Shown here one piece after another: positions 7,070-10,857 of a stretch of 10,857 nt of DNA; the first letter of the stretch is position 1, and every line of letters begins with the position of its first letter. A program made the translations under genes and the position numbers. This DNA comes from Methanocalculus sp. MSAO_Arc2 (GTDB lineage: Archaea > Halobacteriota > Methanomicrobia > Methanomicrobiales > Methanocorpusculaceae). The DNA lies in the NCBI GenBank assembly GCA_003838065.1, contig QZAC01000070.1, positions 1 to 10,857 on the forward strand, read 5' to 3'. Below the pieces are notes generated by a model. That model worked only from the letters and a program-made list of their open reading frames with translations. It was not told the DNA's origin and ran no database searches.

Positions 7070-8377
7070 TTATACAGCCTTTGCAATCGCCTGGATTGGC
7101 CGGGCAAATTCTTCGACCTGGCCGAAGGTGTCACCATAGATCTTTGATGTGCTCTCTGGAGAGAACATCTGTGTGCCTGCATCAAGCGCACATGCGGCAA
7201 CGATACAGGGGATACCGACACCGGCGGCATGCCTGGTGACGATGTGGTTTCCGTTGAAGACACCGGGTCCTCCACCACCATAGATCGAGTGGCTGAAGAA
7301 GGAGAAACCAACCGCAACACCCATCACACGGCCAAAGTCACAGCCGGGGAGACCGGTCTCGTGCTCCAGCAGGTCGTTGAAGTACAGGAGTGTTGATGAA
7401 ACAGCCTGTGCGAACCGTCCTGCACCACAGTTGACCATTGTAGCTGCCATGGTGCCTGCTGCTGTGTATGCATTCCAGAGCATCGGGTCCTTCGTGTCGT
7501 AGTACTGGAAGTATCCGCCCTTCTTGCCGGGTGCAATGACTTTGTCTTCAAGTGCACGCTCAATGATGGACTGTACGACAGTACCAATGGTTCCGGTCTG
7601 GCCGTTTTCCTTGACAACATCGTAGACAAGGTTGTTTGCATTCAGGCCCTGGTACGCGTAGAGGAGCAGTTGTGCACGCTCAAACGGACCGATTGCCATT
7701 CCCATCTCAAACTCTCCTGCCTGCTCAAAGGTGGCAGAAAGAGCTGCGCCCTGCATTGCGTTTTTTTGGGTCATCATGACGGCGTGGTTAGCCGGGATGT
7801 TCCTGAGTGCATAGCCGAGGCCTTCGTTGTTCTGGGGGATAGAAAGGATAGATACAACATTTCCGCCTGATGGGTCCATTGTCTGCGGATAGGTTCCCCA
7901 GACGGCTGCCTTGACGGTGTTTGCATCAAACATGTCCACGTTGAACTGGTCCATGATGGCGTACGTGGCTGCCGATGCGACCGCGGTGATTGCGGCATCA
8001 TAGGTGGATGCTGCATTCAGTCGGGCCATAGGCGCCTCGATGAGGAGCAGTCCGCCATTCTTGAATGCCGTGATCTTCGTGTCGTCTCCATCCTGTACCT
8101 GCACCATCTCTTTGATCTTCTCTGCGATGGCACCTGAGTTCTTGACGATATCAAGGTCAAGCTCACGTCCCTTGATCTGCTGGTGTTTACCGATCTTTCC
8201 GGTTTTGAGGGCTTCCTCGACACCGCCAAGATTGACGGCGACCGTCCTCTTGGTCAGGTTGATCATCTTCTGGATTGCCGGGTTGACCAGCGGGCTGACC
8301 TTCTCAAGTGCTACACCGCTCTGCAGAAGTTTGCCGGCATCGTCATACAGGTCGATTGTGTCTTTAAATTTTGCCAT
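7070..8377 (-). CDS. mcrB: Methyl-coenzyme M reductase subunit beta
   Basis: Beta subunit of Mcr, first gene of the operon; 435 residues from ATG 8377, close to the family length (443 in Methanothermobacter). It forms part of the F430 and CoB sites. Tyr366 in SIYGGGGPGVF and His378 in FNGNHIVTRH match beta-Tyr367 (near the methyl-CoM site) and beta-His379 (near the CoB phosphate), with a constant offset of one. The C-terminal part IPCIVAACALDAGTQMFSPE is highly conserved. The frame is open upstream to 8542, adding 55 residues rich in Ser and Cys with no family resemblance. The true start is 8377 because MAKFKDTIDLYDD is the family start and GGAGG (8389-8385) lies seven bases before it. The extra stretch is leader DNA holding the predicted transcription start. 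Confidence 0.98.
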   Translation of the reverse strand: MAKFKDTIDLYDDAGKLLQSGVALEKVSPLVNPAIQKMINLTKRTVAVNLGGVEEALKTGKIGKHQQIKGRELDLDIVKNSGAIAEKIKEMVQVQDGDDTKITAFKNGGLLLIEAPMARLNAASTYDAAITAVASAATYAIMDQFNVDMFDANTVKAAVWGTYPQTMDPSGGNVVSILSIPQNNEGLGYALRNIPANHAVMMTQKNAMQGAALSATFEQAGEFEMGMAIGPFERAQLLLYAYQGLNANNLVYDVVKENGQTGTIGTVVQSIIERALEDKVIAPGKKGGYFQYYDTKDPMLWNAYTAAGTMAATMVNCGAGRFAQAVSSTLLYFNDLLEHETGLPGCDFGRVMGVAVGFSFFSHSIYGGGGPGVFNGNHIVTRHAAGVGIPCIVAACALDAGTQMFSPESTSKIYGDTFGQVEEFARPIQAIAKAV

Positions 8378-8384
8378 AATTTTT

Positions 8385-8389
8385 CCTCC
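8385..8389 (-). promoter_or_regulatory. mcrB ribosome binding site
   Basis: GGAGG on the minus strand lies seven bases before ATG 8377. It settles the mcrB start against the 55-codon in-frame extension to 8542. Confidence 0.9.
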
Positions 8390-8475
8390 AAATACCGTTT
8401 GATTCAATACATTTCGGTCTTTGATTACTGAACACTGAAAGTCGTCACTGAAACAGGCTACTGATGATGATTGGC

Positions 8476-8493
8476 ACGTCCCCTCTGGGACAC
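8476..8493 (-). promoter_or_regulatory. Hairpin in mcr leader
   Basis: On the minus strand GTCCC-AGAG-GGGAC forms a five-pair stem with a four-base loop, and two flanking wobble pairs (U-G and G-U) can lengthen it to seven. It lies about 100 bases before the mcrB start, inside the predicted untranslated leader. Its role is unknown; RNA stability or regulation is possible. Confidence 0.45.
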
Positions 8494-8500
8494 TCGAATA

Positions 8501-8512
8501 TTCCATATGGAA
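8501..8512. promoter_or_regulatory. Perfect 12-bp palindrome at the mcr start region
   Basis: TTCCATATGGAA is a perfect palindrome centred about 29 bp downstream of the predicted TATA box, so it spans the expected transcription start of the mcr operon. This position would suit a dimeric repressor. No binding protein is known from the sequence. Confidence 0.45.
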
Positions 8513-8530
8513 GATTATAAGTGTTGTCTT

Positions 8531-8540
8531 TTTATATTTC
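8531..8540 (-). promoter_or_regulatory. Predicted TATA box of the mcr operon
   Basis: The minus strand reads GAAATATAAAAAG in a very AT-rich stretch. AAATATAAA is a fair archaeal TATA element. Transcription would begin about 25 bases further, near 8506-8512, giving a leader of about 130 bases. Other AT-rich candidates nearby (about 8548-8564, or TTATAATC at 8520-8513) cannot be excluded. Confidence 0.55.
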
Positions 8541-8647
8541 AAATTGTTTTTATTTATTTATTAAAATAAAACCTTTAATTGGGGTAATGTTAAAATATTG
8601 GGAGTTATTTGAGTATTCTATAGACGATCAGTATGATGTATATAGGT

Positions 8648-8695
8648 AAATGTAGCACAAGATATATCAAAAAAGGGTTAGGTGATACTACATTT
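8648..8695 (-). terminator. Terminator with inverted repeat after the siroheme-protein gene
   Basis: AAATGTAG (8648-8655) and CTACATTT (8688-8695) are perfect inverted arms. They can be extended by CAC/GTG (8656-8658 and 8682-8684) across a three-base bulge. The loop contains a six-T run on the minus strand (8674-8669). The element starts 18 bases after the stop codon at 8713, so it probably ends that transcript before the mcr promoter. Confidence 0.5.
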
Positions 8696-8712
8696 CTCCG
8701 CGCTCCCTGGTT

Positions 8713-9609
8713 TCAGGGAATATCAGGCCCGGCTACAATATGCTCCATGGGAATGCTCTCGAAAACTGCCTTCTTCATGACCTCATATCCGATCTCATCG
8801 AGCTGATCGCCAAGGAGCTTTCCGTCCCATGCTTTCTTATAGATCCATTTCACCACCATCTCAATTATGGAACAGACTGTATCATATTCGGTGACAGTGA
8901 CGAGATGACGGCCAACAGCAGGGTGCCTGCCTCTTTTACCGCCGATGATTATCTGGTAGGCAGGAGGATCACCTCTGATGATGTGAAAGGGGCATATATG
9001 GATGCAGTTTCCGCAGTCAATACATTTCTCGCGGTCGAGAATGATATCGCCCCTTTTCACAAAGAGTGCACCTTCTTTGCAATAGTTGACGCAGTTGCCG
9101 CACCCGGTGCAGAGCCCGGGGTTTCGGATCGGCTTCTGGATGCCGGTGATGCCAATCTCACAGAGCCGCTCAGATACACAGCTGTTTGGACATGATGCAA
9201 CGGCAATCCTCACCCGAATCGGCATGTTTTTCCCAAAATGCTTCCGGTCTATCTCACGGGCCAGTGCGATTGAATCGATATTGGCAAGCCTGCACCGGTC
9301 TGTACCCGGGCAGGCGGTGATATTGACGATCTCCTCACGCTCGGATCCAACAGGGGTGTTGTTTGCCTCAAGTGCTCTTCCAATGCTCTCAAGATCCCGA
9401 ATATGTACATGCGGGATTTCAACCGTCTGCCTGACAGTGAGGTGTGCAGTACCGGATCCATATTGTTCAGCTATCTGCCCGATGCCTGCCAGCTGCCCGG
9501 CAGTTACGATCCCGGCTGGCATCCTGATCCTGACGGTGCAGTAGTCGCCATCCCGCTCGGTGATCACACCGCCGCGGGCATGCATTCCGGTATCTCTTTC
9601 CCTCTCCAT
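8713..9609 (-). CDS. Small siroheme sulfite/nitrite reductase-like protein with 2[4Fe-4S] ferredoxin domain
   Basis: From ATG 9609 the protein is 298 residues. Residues about 14-75 form the N-terminal sulfite/nitrite reductase half-domain with LTVRQTVEIPHV (57-68). Next is the complete siroheme-[4Fe-4S] signature: C100-x5-C106 (TACPGTDRC) and C140-x3-C144 (ASCPNSC). A ferredoxin insert carries two clusters (C167, C170, C173, C177 and C196, C199, C202, C206), and the siroheme domain resumes to the end. This layout is that of the dissimilatory sulfite reductase-like proteins (DsrLP) of methanogens and of the C-terminal half of F420-dependent sulfite reductase; the F420H2 domain is absent. The electron donor is unknown, ferredoxin being likely. 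The usual Lys-x-Lys before the second cysteine pair reads Arg-Val-Arg (132-134), so the substrate is uncertain. Starts at 9711 (overlapping mobB) or 9585 are possible; none has a good ribosome binding site. Same strand as mobB, 49 bases after it. Confidence 0.85.
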   Translation of the reverse strand: MERERDTGMHARGGVITERDGDYCTVRIRMPAGIVTAGQLAGIGQIAEQYGSGTAHLTVRQTVEIPHVHIRDLESIGRALEANNTPVGSEREEIVNITACPGTDRCRLANIDSIALAREIDRKHFGKNMPIRVRIAVASCPNSCVSERLCEIGITGIQKPIRNPGLCTGCGNCVNYCKEGALFVKRGDIILDREKCIDCGNCIHICPFHIIRGDPPAYQIIIGGKRGRHPAVGRHLVTVTEYDTVCSIIEMVVKWIYKKAWDGKLLGDQLDEIGYEVMKKAVFESIPMEHIVAGPDIP

Positions 9610-9624
9610 GTGTGTATCTCTCGC

Positions 9625-9634
9625 ATTTTTATAG
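9625..9634 (-). promoter_or_regulatory. Possible internal TATA box before the siroheme-protein gene
   Basis: The minus strand reads CTATAAAAAT between the end of mobB and the next gene. Transcription would start near 9602-9608, within a few bases of the ATG at 9609, giving a nearly leaderless message or one starting just after it and using ATG 9585. It may be chance. Confidence 0.3.
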
Positions 9635-9658
9635 GCTAAAAGCTTCGCATCGGGGATC

Positions 9659-10381
9659 TCATCCTGTGAGTGTTTTGATGGCGCAAGAGATTGCAGAGGC
9701 CACAGCCACACCGGATATGCCCGTGACAGCCAGGCATCCTTTCTGATGCATTTCGGGAATGGTGCACCCTGTAATGAGCTGCGTTCCCTCTGCTCCTGTT
9801 ATTCCCGGGCAGTTGCGCGCTGTTGCTGCTGCACGTTCAAGTATATCCTGCTCAAATCCATAAAGAAGGATAACGCTGCCTGCTTCGGTATGTATGATCT
9901 CTGGATTGTGATCGTTTGCAGTTCTGGGATCCCTTTTGTGAAGAAGCGAATCAAGGACTGCTTTTGGTGTCGTCCATGTTGGAAATATGTCAAAAGAGCC
10001 CATTATATCTTCAATTGTCGGATTTCGGAGAAGTGCGGTGGCACCTTCGACATCTCCAAGTGCAATGCCAGGGATTGGTGTCTGTTTAAATCCTTCCACG
10101 ATGCAGAATACGGCCCCGCGATCTGATGCTGTATCGAGCGTGCTATAGAGATCACCGTTTCGCAGGATAGTGACACTTTTTTCAGTATCAATGCCGGTAC
10201 TTCCTGCTGCTCCAGCCAGAAAGTGGATCGTCGTATCTTTGTTCTCTTCAAGCAGGAATGTATGATGGCCAAGGTGTTTGATAGTTTCAACCTTTCCGAA
10301 TGCAGAAAGACGCCTGCAGAGAGCTTCTGTCATATGTGTCTTTCCGGAATTTGATCCCCCGAAGATGTGAATAACAATCAT
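9659..10381 (-). CDS. mobB: Molybdopterin-guanine dinucleotide biosynthesis protein B-like GTPase with C-terminal extension
   Basis: The first 155 or so residues are MobB-like: a P-loop GGSNSGKT (8-15, with Lys14 and Thr15), then VETIKHLGHH (31-40) and CIVEGFKQTPIP (93-104), all typical of this GTP-binding family. MobB aids the attachment of GMP to molybdopterin, forming the dinucleotide cofactor of molybdenum and tungsten enzymes. The gene diverges from fdhA, whose product needs bis-MGD, which fits. Common MobB proteins are about 170 residues; this has 240. The added part, from about 160, includes LLYGFEQDILERAAATARNC and LITGCTIPEMHQKGCLAVTG, with cysteines 190, 206, 216 and 233. I do not recognise that domain; it may bind metal or pterin. 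ATG 10381 is just before the P-loop strand, so no later start is plausible. The site upstream is weak (AGAG). Codes as one unit with the downstream siroheme protein. Confidence 0.85.
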   Translation of the reverse strand: MIVIHIFGGSNSGKTHMTEALCRRLSAFGKVETIKHLGHHTFLLEENKDTTIHFLAGAAGSTGIDTEKSVTILRNGDLYSTLDTASDRGAVFCIVEGFKQTPIPGIALGDVEGATALLRNPTIEDIMGSFDIFPTWTTPKAVLDSLLHKRDPRTANDHNPEIIHTEAGSVILLYGFEQDILERAAATARNCPGITGAEGTQLITGCTIPEMHQKGCLAVTGISGVAVASAISCAIKTLTG

Positions 10382-10487
10382 CTACTCTTATATGTACAAT
10401 GTGGTATGGTATTAGTTTCTCTCCTGAATCCAGCCGGGCCGCGAGTTTCCACCGATATTCATCACTTTTTAAGAAAAAATGGCTATG

Positions 10488-10495
10488 TATAAATA
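10488..10495 (+). promoter_or_regulatory. TATA box of fdhA
   Basis: TATAAATA matches the archaeal consensus perfectly, preceded by a purine-rich BRE-like AAGAAAAAAT (10471-10480). Transcription should start near 10515-10518, giving a leader of about 15-18 bases to ATG 10533, with GAGG (10522-10525) seven bases before it. The wider element CTATGTATAAATAG is almost palindromic, so it could also serve mobB on the other strand. Confidence 0.75.
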
Positions 10496-10532
10496 GTCTG
10501 AACCAGCAACCTAACATGTCCGAGGTTATACC

Positions 10533-10857
10533 ATGGCAATAAACTATGTACCAACCACCTGCCCGTATTGCGGGACAGGATGCAGTATGAACCTTGTCGT
10601 TGAAGACGGCAAGGTCGTGGGTGTTGCCCCTTACCAGCGCTCCCCTGTCAATGAAGGGAAGCTCTGTCCAAAGGGCGTGTATGCCCATGAATTCATCAAC
10701 AGTGAAGACCGGCTGAAAACTCCGCTCATCAAGAAGGATGGGAAGTTCGTGGAGGCCAGCTGGGATGAGGCCTATGACCTGATCGCCCAGAAGCTGAAAT
10801 CGTACAAACCCGATGAGATGGGTGTTTTTGCTTCTGCCCGAACAAGCAACGAGGACA
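10533..10857 (+). CDS. fdhA: Formate dehydrogenase alpha subunit (N-terminal part)
   Basis: Catalytic subunit of the molybdopterin formate dehydrogenase, which oxidises formate to CO2 and passes electrons to the beta subunit (F420 reduction) or to heterodisulfide reductase. Only 108 residues are in the window; the gene leaves at the right edge. The start MAINYVPTTCPYCGTGCSMN is typical of methanogen FdhA. Four cysteines for the [4Fe-4S] cluster are present: C10, C13, C17 and C45 (in GKLCPKG). The residue ligating the metal, Cys or Sec further on, is outside the window. The start is set by GAGG seven bases upstream and by family match. FdhB would be expected downstream. The N-terminus could also belong to other members of the molybdopterin oxidoreductase family, but this form is closest to formate dehydrogenase. 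Confidence 0.92.
   Translation, partial: MAINYVPTTCPYCGTGCSMNLVVEDGKVVGVAPYQRSPVNEGKLCPKGVYAHEFINSEDRLKTPLIKKDGKFVEASWDEAYDLIAQKLKSYKPDEMGVFASARTSNED

Larger units (their letters stand above)
8378..8712. other. AT-rich intergenic region: mcr leader, promoter and upstream gene end
   Basis: This 335-bp gap has no convincing gene. Reading in the mcr direction it holds a short inverted repeat and poly-T tract behind the siroheme-protein gene (8648-8695), about 100 bases of featureless AT-rich DNA, a TATA box (8531-8540), a 12-bp palindrome (8501-8512), a small hairpin (8476-8493) and the mcrB ribosome binding site (8385-8389). I saw no tRNA or other RNA gene. Confidence 0.8.

Noticed and set aside
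8378..8542. A 55-residue N-terminal extension of McrB starting at 8542
   Set aside because: No family resemblance, a strong ribosome binding site at 8385-8389 before the canonical MAKFKDTIDLY start, and the predicted promoter lies within or next to it.
9610..9711. A start of the siroheme protein at 9711, overlapping mobB
   Set aside because: The first residues (MWLWPLQSLAPSKHSQ) are an off-frame reading of the mobB end, with no domain similarity; ATG 9609 or 9585 is more plausible.
10406..10534. Seven-base inverted arms ATGGTAT and ATACCAT flanking the mobB-fdhA gap
   Set aside because: Too short and too far apart (about 115 bases) to mean more than chance.
10287..10688. A 133-residue open frame on the minus strand across the mobB-fdhA gap
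   Set aside because: It runs opposite the fdhA 5' end and through the promoter, has no recognisable domain, and is best explained as a shadow of the real genes.
1..10857. CRISPR arrays, insertion sequences, tRNA or rRNA genes
   Set aside because: No regularly spaced repeats, transposase-like protein, terminal inverted repeats or RNA-gene signatures were seen in the gaps or elsewhere.

Overview
The window comes from a hydrogenotrophic, probably formate-using methanogenic archaeon. It holds a complete methyl-coenzyme M reductase operon (mcrBDCGA) and the first five genes of the Na+-pumping methyltransferase operon (mtrEDCBA, with mtrA cut by the window edge). The genes show archaeal features: AT-rich TATA-type promoters, strong Shine-Dalgarno sites, poly-T ends. 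From memory of the McrA sequence, the adjacent formate dehydrogenase and the sulfite-reductase-like gene, I favour the order Methanomicrobiales, but I could not align anything to prove this.

Layout, right to left on the minus strand. A formate dehydrogenase alpha gene (fdhA, 5' end only) leaves on the plus strand from 10533. Diverging from it on the minus strand are a MobB-like GTPase gene with an unusual C-terminal extension (10381-9659) and a small siroheme sulfite-reductase-like gene with a built-in 2[4Fe-4S] ferredoxin module (about 9609-8713). A 335-bp AT-rich gap (8378-8712) carries the end of that unit and the mcr promoter and leader. Then come mcrB, mcrD, mcrC, mcrG and mcrA (8377-3448), tightly packed. 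A 229-bp gap starts with a poly-T tract just after mcrA and precedes mtrE, mtrD, mtrC, mtrB and mtrA (3218-1), spaced by 0-14 nt.

How the genes work together: Mtr transfers the methyl group from tetrahydromethanopterin to coenzyme M and exports Na+. Mcr then reduces methyl-CoM with CoB to methane and the heterodisulfide. Formate dehydrogenase would supply electrons from formate, and MobB probably serves its molybdenum/tungsten-dinucleotide cofactor. The siroheme protein may handle sulfite, a known poison of Mcr, but that link is inference.

The core region is an ordinary, well-conserved methanogenesis locus. I found no clearly new system. The parts most worth a second look are the siroheme protein next to mcr and its Arg-x-Arg active-site change, the MobB extension, the mcr leader (palindrome and hairpin near the predicted transcription start), the shared near-palindromic TATA element between mobB and fdhA, and a motif common to MtrC, MtrD and MtrE.
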